A stretch of 64,000 bases of DNA from Ruegeria sp. SCSIO 43209 (GTDB taxonomy: Bacteria; Pseudomonadota; Alphaproteobacteria; Rhodobacterales; Rhodobacteraceae). Below the pieces are notes generated by a model that was given only the letters and a program-made list of their open reading frames with translations, had not been told where the DNA came from and ran no database searches. Positions 33,897-44,145 of this stretch are shown here, one piece after another (position 1 is the stretch's first letter; every line of letters begins with the position of its first letter). The stretch covers positions 1,079,001 to 1,143,000 of the forward strand of contig NZ_CP065359.1 in the NCBI RefSeq assembly GCF_019904295.1, written 5' to 3'. The position numbers were made by a program, and so were the translations under genes.

Positions 33897-35438
33897 ATGT
33901 GGGAGCGGGGCATTAGGAACTCTCAGCAAACAAATCTGATCGTAAGGAGCGTGGCAAAAGCTGCCCTGTCTGTGCGGGTAAAACTGCTGATGGCGTTTTT
34001 GGGTATCACCTTGTTGCTTTTGGGATTGGCTCTTTTTGCGGTGTCGGCCTTGCAGCAATCGAACAGGCGTGTCGATGCGATGATCCATGATCAGGAGAGG
34101 ATTGCATATTTCAACGAAATCCATTTGGCGCTGAGCGAGTTGAACCTGATGAACTTGTCCTTGGTCATCGATCAGACGCCCGGGGACGACTCGGACGAAA
34201 TTTTTGCATTTTCAACCGGCAATTTCATCGGTCAGATCGAGAACCTGCAACATCACATTGCGCAAGGGATACGTCGATTCCTGCAGGCGGGCAGCAAAGA
34301 GTTCCAAACCATTGATGAAATCCGCGCAGATTTGGGCGACATCAAAACCAAGGCCGCCGCCATGGTGCGGTTTCGAAGAGACGGAGACATGCAGAATCTC
34401 GCCGAATTGGGATTGGATCAGATTTTTCGCCAAGTTCGTTCACTGCAAAGCGATGCGTACAATCTTGTGCAGGGCGCCGAAGCAGAGATGCGTGACCGGG
34501 CAAATAGGAATGCCGAAGTTTACCAATCGACGCGCAAAATGGTCGTGGCGGCGGCAACAATTGCAATGGGGGCAGCCCTTTTTCTTGGCTACGCAATCTC
34601 TTCGTCACTGATCTGGCCAATGCGCCGAATTGGCCAAACACTTAGCGTTGTCGCCGAAGGAGATTTCGCGGCGCGAGTTGATGTCCCCAATCGCGACGAG
34701 CTTGGCAAATTGGCAAACGACGTGAATGCAACAAGTGCGCGTCTGGGTGATCTTTATGAACAGGTAGAGACCCAGCGAGCCGAATTGGAAGCCGAATACG
34801 ACCGGTCGGAAAAGTTGCTTTACAATCTGCTGCCAGAAGACATTGCGGTAAGATTGAAGCTTGAGCCAGACCAGACTATCGCTGACAGTTTGCCCAAGGT
34901 TGCAATACTATTCGCTGATATCGTGGATTTCACGCCACGGGCATCGAAACTGCCACCGGAAGATGTAGTCGGGTTTCTGAACAAGATCTTTCGTCTATTT
35001 GATGAATTGGCCGACAAACACGGATTGGAAAAGATCAAGACAATTGGTGATGCCTATATGGTCGCGGCAGGTATGCCGTCTCCGGTCGGCGACCCGGTGC
35101 ATCGCGTCGCCGAGATGGCTCTGGACGTGCAGCGGTCGGTTGCGGAAATGTCACCTGATTTTCCGGATGGGCTTCAAGTAAGAATCGGACTTCACGCAGG
35201 GCCTGCTGTCGCCGGTGTCATTGGAAACCAGAAGTTGTTCTATGATGTTTGGGGGGAAACGGTGAACACCGCCAGCCGGATGGAGAGCCACGGTGAACCG
35301 GGGAGGATCCAGGTAACGGGTGCCGCAAAAGAGGAGCTTGAAGCGGACTACGACTTCGAACCCCGAGGCGTGGTGGAGATAAAGGGATTGGGTTCTGTGA
35401 AAACGTGGTTCTTGATCGGTTCTAAAACCAAAAGCTGA
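33897..35438 (+). CDS. Membrane-bound class III adenylate cyclase with HAMP domain
   Basis: 513 residues. Membrane helices lie at about 29–51 and 215–237, enclosing a roughly 160-residue periplasmic helical sensor. A HAMP region (about 237–290: PMRRIGQTLSVVAEGDFAARV) and a coil follow, then the cyclase domain (about 330–505). The metal Asp are in FADIVDFT and IGDAYM. The base-recognition residues are Lys in EKIKTIGDAY and Asp in YDVWGETVN, which favours ATP over GTP. The transition-state Asn-Arg pair is in VNTASRMES. It should make cAMP in response to an external signal. Start codon uncertain: no good ribosome site precedes it. It is divergent from mttB. Confidence 0.88.
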   Translation: MWERGIRNSQQTNLIVRSVAKAALSVRVKLLMAFLGITLLLLGLALFAVSALQQSNRRVDAMIHDQERIAYFNEIHLALSELNLMNLSLVIDQTPGDDSDEIFAFSTGNFIGQIENLQHHIAQGIRRFLQAGSKEFQTIDEIRADLGDIKTKAAAMVRFRRDGDMQNLAELGLDQIFRQVRSLQSDAYNLVQGAEAEMRDRANRNAEVYQSTRKMVVAAATIAMGAALFLGYAISSSLIWPMRRIGQTLSVVAEGDFAARVDVPNRDELGKLANDVNATSARLGDLYEQVETQRAELEAEYDRSEKLLYNLLPEDIAVRLKLEPDQTIADSLPKVAILFADIVDFTPRASKLPPEDVVGFLNKIFRLFDELADKHGLEKIKTIGDAYMVAAGMPSPVGDPVHRVAEMALDVQRSVAEMSPDFPDGLQVRIGLHAGPAVAGVIGNQKLFYDVWGETVNTASRMESHGEPGRIQVTGAAKEELEADYDFEPRGVVEIKGLGSVKTWFLIGSKTKS

Positions 35439-35515
35439 CCACTACGTCTCGACCTAATTAATCTGCCACTTCTACTTCAATGGACGGCCACCCGGCGGCG
35501 ACCGCCCAATTTGGA

Positions 35516-36775
35516 TCAGCCCAATTGAACCAGTGCGTGGCGTTTCTTGCCCGCGCTGAGTTTGATGGGCGAGGACAGTGCGCCTGCGTCGATCATCAGG
35601 CCCGCGTCGGTCAGCGGAGCATCGTCTAGCTTGGCACCGTTTTCGGCGATCAGGCGTTTGGCCTCTTTGCCGGATTTGGCGAGGCCGGATTTGACGATCA
35701 GCTGCACGATGGACATGCCTTCACCCAGTTCCGAGGCGCTCAGCGTCAAAGTCGGGAGGTCGCCACCTACGCCGCCTTTCTCGAATACCTCGCGCGCGGT
35801 CGCCTCGGCGGTTGCAGCGGCTTCGGACCCGTGCAGTAGGGTGGTGACCTCATTGGCGAGGCGGATTTTGGCCTCGTTGATTTCGGACCCTTGCAGCGCG
35901 GCCATGCGGTCGCATTCGTCTACCGGAAGCTCGGTGAAGATTTTCAGGAACCGGCCCACATCGGCGTCGGTGGTGTTGCGCCAGAACTGCCAGAACTCAT
36001 AGGCGCTCAGCATGTCGCCGTTCAACCAAACCGCACCGCCTTGTGATTTGCCCATCTTGCGACCATCGCTGGTGGTCAGCAGGGGGGTCGTGAGGCCATA
36101 GATCTCGTGATCCAGCACCCGGCGGGTTAGGTCGATGCCGTTGACGATGTTGCCCCATTGGTCCGAGCCGCCCATCTGCAGAACGCAGTTATATCGGCGG
36201 TTCAGTTCGAGGAAGTCATAAGCCTGCAGGATCATGTAGTTGAATTCGAGAAAGCTCAGCGACTGTTCACGATCCAACCGCGATTTCACCGATTCAAAGC
36301 TCAGCATCCGGTTGACCGAGAAATGCCGCCCGATATCGCGCAGGAAATCGAGGTAGTTCAGGCTATCCAGCCATTCGGCATTGTTCAGCATCAGAGCGCC
36401 GGTCTCGCTGTCATCGTAAGACAGGTATTTCGAGAACACCTGCTTCATGCCTGCGATATTGGCGTCGATCTGTTCAGGGCCCAGCAGGGGGCGTTCGTCT
36501 GAACGGAACGAGGGGTCGCCTACCTTGGTGGTGCCGCCGCCCATCAGGGTAATTGGCTTGTGGCCGGTTTTCTGCAACCAGCGCAGCACCATAATGTTCA
36601 TCAGGTGACCTACATGCAGCGACTGTGCGGTGGCGTCATAGCCGATATAAGCCGTCTGCACCCCAGAAATCAGAGCGTCGTCAAGGCCTTGATAATCGGT
36701 GCAGTCGGCGAGAAAGCCGCGCTCGATCATCGTGGCGATGAAATCCGATTTGGGGTGGTAGGTCATGACGCTCAA
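35516..36775 (-). CDS. tyrS: Tyrosyl-tRNA synthetase
   Basis: 419 residues, the usual bacterial length. The class I HIGH motif appears as HVGHLMN, the Tyr-binding GGSDQWGN is present, and KMGKSQGG is the KMSKS motif. The C-terminal S4-like RNA-binding domain ends ALVQLG. It acts in the cytoplasm and is monocistronic on the minus strand. Confidence 0.97.
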   Translation of the reverse strand: MSVMTYHPKSDFIATMIERGFLADCTDYQGLDDALISGVQTAYIGYDATAQSLHVGHLMNIMVLRWLQKTGHKPITLMGGGTTKVGDPSFRSDERPLLGPEQIDANIAGMKQVFSKYLSYDDSETGALMLNNAEWLDSLNYLDFLRDIGRHFSVNRMLSFESVKSRLDREQSLSFLEFNYMILQAYDFLELNRRYNCVLQMGGSDQWGNIVNGIDLTRRVLDHEIYGLTTPLLTTSDGRKMGKSQGGAVWLNGDMLSAYEFWQFWRNTTDADVGRFLKIFTELPVDECDRMAALQGSEINEAKIRLANEVTTLLHGSEAAATAEATAREVFEKGGVGGDLPTLTLSASELGEGMSIVQLIVKSGLAKSGKEAKRLIAENGAKLDDAPLTDAGLMIDAGALSSPIKLSAGKKRHALVQLG

Positions 36776-37064
36776 CAGGCCTTGTGTTCTGGCCCTCTCT
36801 GCAAGGGCTGGTGTAAGTCATAGGTCAGTAATTTCAAAACCAGACCCGCTTGGTCGCACGACGGAAGGTACATTCATGCGACTGGCCTTCTAATTCCCTA
36901 AGTCTCGCGGAATGTCCAGTCATTGGCGAGCAAGTGCAGTCCGTACTGAAAGAATCTTGCGGATAAGCTTTCTGAGGGAAACGCGAAGAAATAACGCATA
37001 GCGAAACACAGAATATCGCGTCAGTCTTTGAAGCGTACCAAGTCCTGCCGGATAACCTCTGGTT

Positions 37065-38144
37065 CTAGCGTGCAGTGTGTCTGGACAGAAGCGGCTTTTC
37101 ATTCTTGATGTGGCGTTCAATCAGTTGCTTTTGCAGCTTCCCGGATGGGATCGGGCAGGCGGGCTTGGGGGCAAATTCCAGTTCTGCTATCTCGGGGAAT
37201 ATGCTCAGGATTTCTATTCGTGCTTCTGCACTGATGGCCTTGAGCACTTCCGGTCCGGTGAACAGGCTTTCCGATGGTGCGCCTTCGGCATAGACTACCT
37301 CGTGCTGTCCAAAAAGAAGGTGAAAATACTCGACGCTCTGAGCATCCTGGTCGATGAAAATACCGGGCAGCGAAGTCAGATTGACGGCGGGTATCAGAAC
37401 TTCGGAAGTCCTGAACATACGCTCGACAATCTTTGAAGACACCAGCATCCGGTGCTGCCGGGACACCACAAGATCACGCTGAGGCAAGCCCAGACCTAAC
37501 GCTCCGGCGCTGATACGAACCGGGCGCAGTTTGGGGTTTGCGGCCAGTTCCGGGGCAGATATCGTACGGCGAAACACCCGCAGCAGGGTGGCAAATCCGG
37601 GCCCATCACCTGTGGGATCAAACACTTCGATCTCATCGCTGGCTTTCAGATCCTCGACCGCCTTATGACCACCCCTTACCCGAATATTCGTGCCACTGGT
37701 GAAACAGGGAACAAAGTCGTCAACGGGCAGATTTACGACTGGACTGGCGAAGGCACCGTCACCCAGCGCCGTGATCGTCAGTGTTGTGTTGAGCGGGGGG
37801 ACATCCCCCAAAAAGCCGATGAAAAACCCTTGCTCGGCTCCGCCGCCAAACGCGCCGTTGCCGCTGGAATCATAGTCGAAAACGCCAATCGTGTAGGTAT
37901 TGGTGCCATCCGTGACTATGTAATTGTAGTCCCAGGCAATTGCATTCCCCAGATAGGTTTGCGTGGGATCGTCTGGGAATTCGTTGTTTACACCGTCTCC
38001 TTCGATGGTGTTGGGGTCAACACCATCAGTAATTTCGATCGTATTGTACGCGGAGATCTGAAATGTCGTTCCAACGCCGCCGAATTGGGCCTGGTTCGTA
38101 GTCAGAGTCGTGTCCGTCCGAAATGCACCGTATATGTTTGGCAT
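37065..38144 (-). CDS. Hint-domain protein (Hedgehog/intein-like, Hint_2)
   Basis: 359 residues. The first about 150 residues are acidic and rich in Asn, Thr and Gly (DGVNNEFPDDPTQT, FDYDSSGNGAFGGG), like a secreted adhesin segment. The Hint part starts PCFTSGTNIRVRGG with Cys at the splice-like position, followed by the His block VVSRQHRMLVSS. Such single Hint proteins are frequent in Rhodobacterales; self-cleavage has been proposed but their role is not known. A classical signal peptide is absent. The surrounding DNA (36.8–38.7 kb) is less GC-rich than the rest, which may point to acquisition. Confidence 0.83.
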   Translation of the reverse strand: MPNIYGAFRTDTTLTTNQAQFGGVGTTFQISAYNTIEITDGVDPNTIEGDGVNNEFPDDPTQTYLGNAIAWDYNYIVTDGTNTYTIGVFDYDSSGNGAFGGGAEQGFFIGFLGDVPPLNTTLTITALGDGAFASPVVNLPVDDFVPCFTSGTNIRVRGGHKAVEDLKASDEIEVFDPTGDGPGFATLLRVFRRTISAPELAANPKLRPVRISAGALGLGLPQRDLVVSRQHRMLVSSKIVERMFRTSEVLIPAVNLTSLPGIFIDQDAQSVEYFHLLFGQHEVVYAEGAPSESLFTGPEVLKAISAEARIEILSIFPEIAELEFAPKPACPIPSGKLQKQLIERHIKNEKPLLSRHTAR

Positions 38145-38746
38145 AAACCCTGTTCAGGCCAATTCACTGCCGCTTTTTACTAAGCGGTATGAACCTACTC
38201 ACCCGTCCTCAATTTGTTGTCTGTGCTTTGCTGCATATTAGTATCTCATCTATAAGCATTGGTGCAACATTTGCGATTATCCGGGGTTTTGAGCCTGCGC
38301 TTTTATTGCACTGAACATCCCAAAGTACCGGCCATTATTCAGTCGCTTTGTTTCAATGAAAATCTGACGAAGCTGAGCTATATGGAATGATCGTAGGTGC
38401 TTCAGACCAAGTGGAACACTGAAACCGGCGACGGGCATTCTTGGGAGAGCTTGGCACCTGCTGTAGCGATCTGCGAACATGTGGTAATGGACTTTGTACA
38501 GCTCTTTCATGAGCACTCGGAACTGCGCTGCGTTTGGGAACGCCTTGTCGCCTTCATTCGCGGTCTCGTACCTTTCGGAATTCTGTAGCGGCGCACGGTA
38601 CAGGCGGGGGCAGAGGCAAGGAAAAGGCACCTTTTCCAAGAAAAATGAAGCTCGCGCATGATGTGTCTTGCCTTGGCTTTGCATTACCGTGCAGGTTGTG
38701 CTCAGAACCCGGCGAAACGGGTGGAGAGACGCAATACGAGGTCGGC
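38145..38746. other. Gene-poor stretch of about 600 bp
   Basis: No recognised gene lies between the Hint-domain gene and anmK. Base composition is visibly richer in A and T than in neighbouring genes. A minus-strand frame at 38277–38684 (135 codons) reads without the odd composition of typical shadow frames, with a possible shorter start at 38510, but I recognise no family and see no ribosome site. It might be a decayed or orphan gene. Confidence 0.35.
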
Positions 38747-39874
38747 GTGGGCAGGGTCATCAGCAAATCGGGGGCGATCAGAGCGTTGGGGGCCATGTCG
38801 GGCACATCGCTGGACGGTGTGGACGCTGCGGTCGTTGAAACCGATGGGCAGCAGATATTCGGCTTTGGTCCCAGCGGGTATCGCGCTTATTCCGAGGAAG
38901 AGCGTGCCACACTGCGCGCGGCGCTGGGGCTTTGGCATGGACCAAAGGTTGATATCTCGGCTGAATTGGTGACCCGGGCACATGCCGAGGTTCTTTCAGA
39001 GTTCGAAGAGGTCGACCTGATCGGCTTCCACGGTCAGACATTGGCACATGAGCCGCGTGGGCGTGGCACGTTGCAGGTGGGTGACGGGCTGGGTCTGTCG
39101 CAGGCTTTGGGGCTGCCGGTGGTCTGGGATTTTCGCAGCGATGATGTGGCGCTGGGCGGAGAGGGTGCGCCTCTGGCCCCGTTCTTTCATTTCGCCTGCG
39201 CCAAATGGATCGGGGCGGAAGAGCCGCTGTGTTTCCTCAATCTGGGCGGTGTTGGGAACCTGACCTATGTTGACCCGTCTTTTGACGGGCCTGAAGCGCC
39301 AGGGGCGTTGCTGGCTTTCGACACCGGACCTGCCAACGCGCCGGTTGACGATCTGATGCAGGCGCGGTTGGGGTTGCCGATGGATCGGGACGGCGCGCTG
39401 GCCCGAGAGGGTACGGTCGAGACCGGCGCACTGGAGCTGTTTCTGGCCGAGCCCTATTTCAACCGAATGCCGCCCAAATCGCTGGACCGGAATGATTTCT
39501 CGGAAATGATCGGTCTGGTGACCGAACTGAGCGATGCGGATGCGGTGGCCACGTTGACCGGGATGAGCGCTGCGGGTGTGCTGCAGGGGATGGAGCATTG
39601 TCCCAAGCCGCCTGTGCGCATGCTGGTTACCGGTGGCGGACGTCACAACCCAGTGCTGATGGAAATGCTGCGCGTGTCGCTGGATTGCCCGGTCGAACCG
39701 GTTGAGGCGGTTGGGCTGGACGGAGACATGCTGGAAGCGCAGGCCTTTGCCTACCTTGCCGTGCGTGTGGCGCGGGGATTGCCGACCTCTTGCCCGGGTA
39801 CCACCGGGGTAAGTGCGCTGGTCGGGGGCGGTGTCGTGTCGTCTCCGGCGAGGGGTGTCGTGGTGAGCGGGTAG
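38747..39874 (+). CDS. anmK: Anhydro-N-acetylmuramic acid kinase
   Basis: 375 residues from a GTG at 38747. The frame is open upstream to 38534 but without similarity, and E. coli AnmK is 369 residues. The ATP-binding start [14 protein letters not shown] is diagnostic; further motifs are GFHGQT, NLGGVGN and VTGGGRHNP. The enzyme opens and phosphorylates 1,6-anhydro-MurNAc during cell-wall recycling, the same pathway as nagZ at 12.2 kb. Repeat copy C begins at the stop codon. Confidence 0.92.
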   Translation: MGRVISKSGAIRALGAMSGTSLDGVDAAVVETDGQQIFGFGPSGYRAYSEEERATLRAALGLWHGPKVDISAELVTRAHAEVLSEFEEVDLIGFHGQTLAHEPRGRGTLQVGDGLGLSQALGLPVVWDFRSDDVALGGEGAPLAPFFHFACAKWIGAEEPLCFLNLGGVGNLTYVDPSFDGPEAPGALLAFDTGPANAPVDDLMQARLGLPMDRDGALAREGTVETGALELFLAEPYFNRMPPKSLDRNDFSEMIGLVTELSDADAVATLTGMSAAGVLQGMEHCPKPPVRMLVTGGGRHNPVLMEMLRVSLDCPVEPVEAVGLDGDMLEAQAFAYLAVRVARGLPTSCPGTTGVSALVGGGVVSSPARGVVVSG

Positions 39875-39930
39875 GGGGCTCTGCCCCCGTCGCTGCGCGA
39901 CTCCCCCGAGGTATTTTTGGCCAGATGAAG
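39874..39930 (+). repeat. Intergenic repeat element, copy C, after anmK
   Basis: Hairpin GGGGGC–TCT–GCCCCC (39874–39888) begins at the last base of the anmK stop. A 14-base spacer, CCCCC and the box GAGGTATTT-N2-GGCCAGATGAAG (39908–39930) follow. Order and sequence match copy B after erpA, which suggests a recurring 3'-end element. Confidence 0.78.
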
Positions 39931-39938
39931 GGACGGAT

Positions 39939-40829
39939 CTAGCGATTTAGGGCGCGGGCGTAATCCAGGGTGAATTCGGTGTAGCCGCCCGAGGTGGATT
40001 GCAGGTGTGCCTGGGTCCAGCGGTGGAAGGCTGGAAGGTGGTGGAAAGGCACGTTTGGAAAGGCGTGGTGTTCCGCGTGGTAGGGCATGTTCCAGGCCAG
40101 AAATCGGATCATTCGATTGGTAAAGGTGGTACGGGAGTTTTCGAGCATATTTGCCACCGGCGGGCAGAGGCCGTGTTCAGCCAGCAGGTATAGGCGCAGG
40201 AAAGGCTGGCCGATAAGGGCGGGCAGAAGCCAGAGCCAGAACAACAAGGGGCTGAAGAACAGGCTGAGTGCGGCCAGGGCATATAGTGTGGACAATATTC
40301 GGGCTTCGGTTCGTATGGCGCGGTGCTGGCGGGTTGGCAGGTAAGCGGCGTCAATCCTGCCGCGCGCGTTGTCGGTCAACACACGGGCCATACCCGTCCA
40401 ATATGGCCAGCCGCTGAGATAGATCGCAAGGCTGCGCCAGTTTTCGGGGCGGGGTTTGCCGCCAAGTTCCGGGTCTTTGGTCGGGTGGTTTGTCCATTTG
40501 TGATGGGCAAGGTGAAAGTAGCGAAACCATGTGAACGGCAGGCAGATGGGAATTGAGACAAGGTGCCCAACCGCTTCGTTGATCCAAGGGGTTTTGAACG
40601 GCGTCTTGTGGGTGCATTCGTGGCTGAGCGTAAAGAGGAAAACCAGCAATAGGCCTTGCGGCAGGAGCAATAGTGGCCAGAGGGGAACCTGTAGGATGAT
40701 ACCGGTGCTGGTTGCTGTCAAAGCGCCGAAATAGATCGCTAGATGTCTGAGACCTGCCATGTCTGACCGCTGTTGCAGCCTGTCCTTGGTGTCGGGCGGG
40801 ATCGCGGCGATCAGGGCGCGGTGGTCCAT
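39939..40829 (-). CDS. Membrane fatty acid desaturase family protein
   Basis: 296 residues from the ATG at 40829. The three histidine boxes that bind the di-iron centre are HECTH, HLAHHKW and HAEHH, set between four or so membrane helices. Enzymes of this family introduce double bonds or hydroxyls into fatty acids, sterols or carotenoids; the short size is in keeping with acyl-lipid desaturases or beta-carotene hydroxylase-like proteins. It starts 4 bp after the DUF985 cupin gene, so both are probably co-transcribed. Confidence 0.85.
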   Translation of the reverse strand: MDHRALIAAIPPDTKDRLQQRSDMAGLRHLAIYFGALTATSTGIILQVPLWPLLLLPQGLLLVFLFTLSHECTHKTPFKTPWINEAVGHLVSIPICLPFTWFRYFHLAHHKWTNHPTKDPELGGKPRPENWRSLAIYLSGWPYWTGMARVLTDNARGRIDAAYLPTRQHRAIRTEARILSTLYALAALSLFFSPLLFWLWLLPALIGQPFLRLYLLAEHGLCPPVANMLENSRTTFTNRMIRFLAWNMPYHAEHHAFPNVPFHHLPAFHRWTQAHLQSTSGGYTEFTLDYARALNR

Positions 40830-40833
40830 GGAA

Positions 40834-41253
40834 TTACACTCTTGGAATATCAAAGCCGGGTGGCGCGAGTTCAAACCCGTCAAATTCAAATCCCGGTGAA
40901 ACAGTGCAACTGACCAGCGTGTATTCTCCACTGCTGCGCGCCGCCTGCCAATGGCCCTTGGGTACAATAAGCTGCGGTGCGCCTTGGGTCAGATCAGGTG
41001 TCAGGATGTGGTCTTTGGCAGGGCCTGTATCGGAGGCGCTGAGCGAGAGGATCAGCGGAGCGCCGGAATGGTAGAGCCAGATCTCGGTCGCATCTACCTT
41101 GTGCCAGTGGCTGCGCTCACCCTTTGCCAGTAGGAAGTAGATGCAAGTGCCGGTGGCACGGCCGGGATTGTCGGCGCGCCAGGTCTCTTTGAACCAGCCG
41201 CCTTCGGGGTGCTGCTGCAGGTTCAGGTGTTGGATGATGTCTTGCGCGGTCAT
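40834..41253 (-). CDS. Cupin domain protein (DUF985)
   Basis: 139 residues from the ATG at 41253, with GAGGC upstream. The features are the start [21 protein letters not shown], a cupin barrel with [17 protein letters not shown] as metal-binding motif 1, and the second strand set with [13 protein letters not shown]. It is a small cytoplasmic protein; related structures look like sugar isomerases or epimerases but no reaction is established. Upstream it diverges from selO. Confidence 0.87.
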   Translation of the reverse strand: MTAQDIIQHLNLQQHPEGGWFKETWRADNPGRATGTCIYFLLAKGERSHWHKVDATEIWLYHSGAPLILSLSASDTGPAKDHILTPDLTQGAPQLIVPKGHWQAARSSGEYTLVSCTVSPGFEFDGFELAPPGFDIPRV

Positions 41254-41339
41254 GGGAGCCTCGGGTCTGTTTGTGGGATTATGCACGCACGCGCACGATC
41301 TGCTATGGCAATTGTGTATGCAGAGCATATGTTTGCCGC

Positions 41340-42758
41340 ATGACTTTGATGATCCCGTTTGACAACAGCTATGTTCGCCTGCCGGACACCTTCTTTGCGC
41401 GGCAGGGGCCCGTGCCTGTGCGTGCACCAAAGCTTGTTGCCTTCAACAGTGATCTGGCGCGACTGTTGCGGATTGCGCCGGGCGACGTTGAAGAGATGGC
41501 GCAGGCTTTTGCGGGCAATACTGTGCCCGAGGGGGCCGAGCCGCTGGCGCAGTTATATTCCGGGCATCAGTTTGGCACCTATAACCCTCAGCTAGGAGAT
41601 GGGCGCGCGGTTTTGTTAGGTGAGACGGTCGGAGTCGACGGGATTCGGCGGGATATTCAATTGAAGGGCTCAGGGCAGACACCATTCTCGCGCCAGGGAG
41701 ATGGACGTGCCTGGCTGGGGCCGGTTTTGCGCGAATATGTGGTTTCCGAGGCGATGCATGCGCTGGGCGTTCCCACCACGCGCGCCTTGGCAGCGGTTGA
41801 AACCGGAGAGATCGTGCTGCGCGAGGGTCCGATGCCCGGGGCGGTATTGACACGTGTAGCGCAAAGCCATTTGCGGGTAGGCACGTTTCAGGTGTTTGCA
41901 GCGCGAGGGCAGTTAGAGAGCCTGCAACGGCTAACTGAATATGCCATTCAGCGCCACTATCCTGAGGCGGACGGGGCTATGGGTTTGTTGCGCGCGGTTC
42001 GGGATGCGCAGGCCGGGTTGATCGCCCGATGGATGAGCGTGGGTTTCATTCACGGGGTCATGAATACTGACAACAGCTCGATCGCCGGTGAGACGATCGA
42101 CTATGGCCCATGTGCGTTCATGGACAGCTATCACCCGAATACAGTCTATAGCTCGATCGACCGGATGGGGCGGTATGCCTACTCGAACCAGCCTGAGATT
42201 GCGGTTTGGAATCTGGCGCAGCTGGCAACGGCCCTAATTCAGCAGTTTGAGGACAAGGACGCAGCTGTCGAAGAGGCCACCGAAATTGTCCATGCCATGC
42301 CTGCGTTGATGCAGGCACATTGGCTGGAACGTTTCAGGGCCAAGATCGGATTGGTTCGGGCAGAGGAGGGGGATCTTGAAATGATCTCGGATCTGTTGAC
42401 GCGGATGGCGCAGAATCAGGCGGACTTCACAAACACGTTCCGCGCGCTGGGCAGCGACCGCGCGCGAGACCAGTTTGCCGACCCGGCGGCTTTTGACGAA
42501 TGGGCAAAGGGATGGCAGGAACGCTTGGCGCGTGAGGATGCGCCTTTGGACGTGATGGATGCGGCCAATCCGGCCTTCATTCCACGCAATCATCGGGTGG
42601 AGCAGATGATTCAGGCTGCGGTGCAGGGCGATTACGCACCGTTCAATCGGCTGAATGAAGTGCTGTCACGGCCGTATGAGGATCAACCAGATTCAGCTGA
42701 CCTGATGCGCCCTCCGGCGAAGAACGAGGTCGTACACGCGACATTCTGCGGTACGTAA
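41340..42758 (+). CDS. selO: Protein adenylyltransferase SelO (UPF0061, YdiU)
   Basis: 472 residues from the ATG at 41340. The frame starts [16 protein letters not shown], with [24 protein letters not shown] and [21 protein letters not shown] as the pseudokinase core; the ATP sits inverted and AMP is transferred to protein Ser/Thr/Tyr. The C-terminus ends in FCGT, where a Cys takes the place of the selenocysteine of animal SELENOO. The family protects against oxidative stress. Two hairpins follow as a terminator. Confidence 0.93.
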   Translation: MTLMIPFDNSYVRLPDTFFARQGPVPVRAPKLVAFNSDLARLLRIAPGDVEEMAQAFAGNTVPEGAEPLAQLYSGHQFGTYNPQLGDGRAVLLGETVGVDGIRRDIQLKGSGQTPFSRQGDGRAWLGPVLREYVVSEAMHALGVPTTRALAAVETGEIVLREGPMPGAVLTRVAQSHLRVGTFQVFAARGQLESLQRLTEYAIQRHYPEADGAMGLLRAVRDAQAGLIARWMSVGFIHGVMNTDNSSIAGETIDYGPCAFMDSYHPNTVYSSIDRMGRYAYSNQPEIAVWNLAQLATALIQQFEDKDAAVEEATEIVHAMPALMQAHWLERFRAKIGLVRAEEGDLEMISDLLTRMAQNQADFTNTFRALGSDRARDQFADPAAFDEWAKGWQERLAREDAPLDVMDAANPAFIPRNHRVEQMIQAAVQGDYAPFNRLNEVLSRPYEDQPDSADLMRPPAKNEVVHATFCGT

Positions 42759-42767
42759 CAAAGAGAC

Positions 42768-42818
42768 GGTTTCTTATGAAGAAACCGAGCCTGAAACTTT
42801 TGAAGTTTCAGCTTTTGA
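42768..42818. terminator. Tandem hairpins between the selO and 42821–43216 gene ends
   Basis: Two perfect 9-bp stems, each with a 3-base loop, lie back to back: CGGTTTCTT–ATG–AAGAAACCG (42768–42788) and CTGAAACTT–TTG–AAGTTTCAG (42792–42812). The second is followed by CTTTTG. Placed between converging genes, they can stop transcription from both sides. Confidence 0.7.
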
Positions 42819-42820
42819 GG

Positions 42821-43216
42821 CTATCGGGGCGTGTCTGCAAAGGGCTCGGCGATCACCTGACACGCATCTTCATAGACAATGTAGCCGATCCGGTCTGATC
42901 GCAGAGTATCGATCTGGTATCCGTTTTCTTTGAGCAGTGCGACCATCTCATACGACTTGCCCAAAACCTCATTGGCTTCGGGTTTGAACCAGCTGAGGCC
43001 TTTGGTGTTGCGCTGAAAGGCGCCTTTAGATTTTGTCCTGTTGAACCGATAGGGGATTTCAAGGTTTTCCCGGAACCAAACCAGCAGCGCCTCAATTCGA
43101 TCGAATGTGTATTTATCCAGCGCGGCAGTGTCGCGCAGGTCGTAGGCCGCGCAGAAGAACCCCTGACGCGCGTCCATATCTTCTATCTTGATCGGATGGA
43201 CAAACCTTATGAACAT
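42821..43216 (-). CDS. Conserved hypothetical protein, 131 aa
   Basis: The frame starts MFIRFVHPIKIEDMDARQGFF at 43216; an ATG at 43177 with AGAAG upstream is an alternative. It is a soluble protein with aromatic-rich blocks (YTFDRIEALLVWFRENLEIPYRFNR and NTKGLSWFKPEA) and no membrane or signal segment. I do not recognise a characterised family. It is convergent with selO and divergent from the endonuclease-like gene. Confidence 0.7.
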   Translation of the reverse strand: MFIRFVHPIKIEDMDARQGFFCAAYDLRDTAALDKYTFDRIEALLVWFRENLEIPYRFNRTKSKGAFQRNTKGLSWFKPEANEVLGKSYEMVALLKENGYQIDTLRSDRIGYIVYEDACQVIAEPFADTPR

Positions 43217-43368
43217 GATCGTGAAGGTGGCCGAGGGGCTGCGCGGGCTCAAGGCCGTTTTGCACAAATGTTAGCGGAGCAAGCGGCGCGTTGCCATTCA
43301 GCGCTGGGTTCGGCTTGCACTTGTCCGACCAGTTGGCGATCTTGGGTTAAATCAGTTTAAGTGTGCCG

Positions 43369-44073
43369 ATGACCTACCGCTCGACCCTGCGCCTTGCCAG
43401 TTACAACATTCAGAAATGCGTGGGACTCGATTTCCGGCGGCAGCCGCAGCGGATATTGCAGGTCATCGAAAGCATGCAGGCCGATATCGTTGTTCTGCAG
43501 GAGGCGGACAAACGATTGCCGCCCCGTCCTGCCGCTTTGCCACATTTCATGCTGGATGAGGCCGGGTGGCAGATCGTGGACTTGGGCGGTGCCGGTAGTC
43601 TTGGTTGGCATGGCAACGCGGTGATCTGGCGTGGGGACGCCATTCAGGTGCGTCAGGCAGGTCATCATGATTTGCCGGGTCTGGAGCCCCGCGGCGCCGT
43701 GCGGGTCGAGTTTGATACGCAGATCGGGCCTTTGCGGGTGATGGGGATGCATCTTGGGCTTTTGCCGGCGTCGCGACGTCAACAGATCAGTCATATCCGT
43801 CGATGTGATTCTGATCTGGAACACATGCCCACCGTCTGGGCCGGGGATTTCAACGAATGGTCACGCCAGCCTGTTCTAGATCATTTGGCCCCGGACATGC
43901 GGTTTCTTCCTCCGGTTCCAAGCTTCCCGGCCGCGCAGCCATTGGGGGCGCTGGACAGAATCGCGGTGGGGCAGGGGCTTGAGGCTGCACTGCACGGGGT
44001 GCATGATGCGCGGCCCGCGCATATCGCCTCGGATCATTTGCCGGTCTGGGCCGATCTGCGACGCATCGCCTGA
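43369..44073 (+). CDS. Endonuclease/exonuclease/phosphatase family protein
   Basis: 234 residues from the ATG at 43369 (GTG at 43363 possible). EEP-fold motifs: SYNIQKCVG near the start, the metal Glu in VVLQEADKR, Asp-Asn in WAGDFNEW, and the terminal Asp-His in SDHLPVWADL. The first strand, LRLASYNIQKC, resembles cardiolipin synthase-linked EEP proteins. The substrate may be nucleic acid, phospholipid or a phosphoester. No signal peptide is seen, so it is probably cytoplasmic. Confidence 0.85.
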   Translation: MTYRSTLRLASYNIQKCVGLDFRRQPQRILQVIESMQADIVVLQEADKRLPPRPAALPHFMLDEAGWQIVDLGGAGSLGWHGNAVIWRGDAIQVRQAGHHDLPGLEPRGAVRVEFDTQIGPLRVMGMHLGLLPASRRQQISHIRRCDSDLEHMPTVWAGDFNEWSRQPVLDHLAPDMRFLPPVPSFPAAQPLGALDRIAVGQGLEAALHGVHDARPAHIASDHLPVWADLRRIA

Positions 44074-44145
44074 CCGCAAAATCGTCTGTGGCGCAGGGCG
44101 CGTAGACATATTAAGACAGAACACCGAACAGTCCCGGGGGTCACC

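Noticed and set aside
38277..38684. 135-codon minus-strand frame in the gene-poor stretch
   Set aside because: Its composition is acceptable but there is no family, no ribosome site and no operon partner; kept only as a note.
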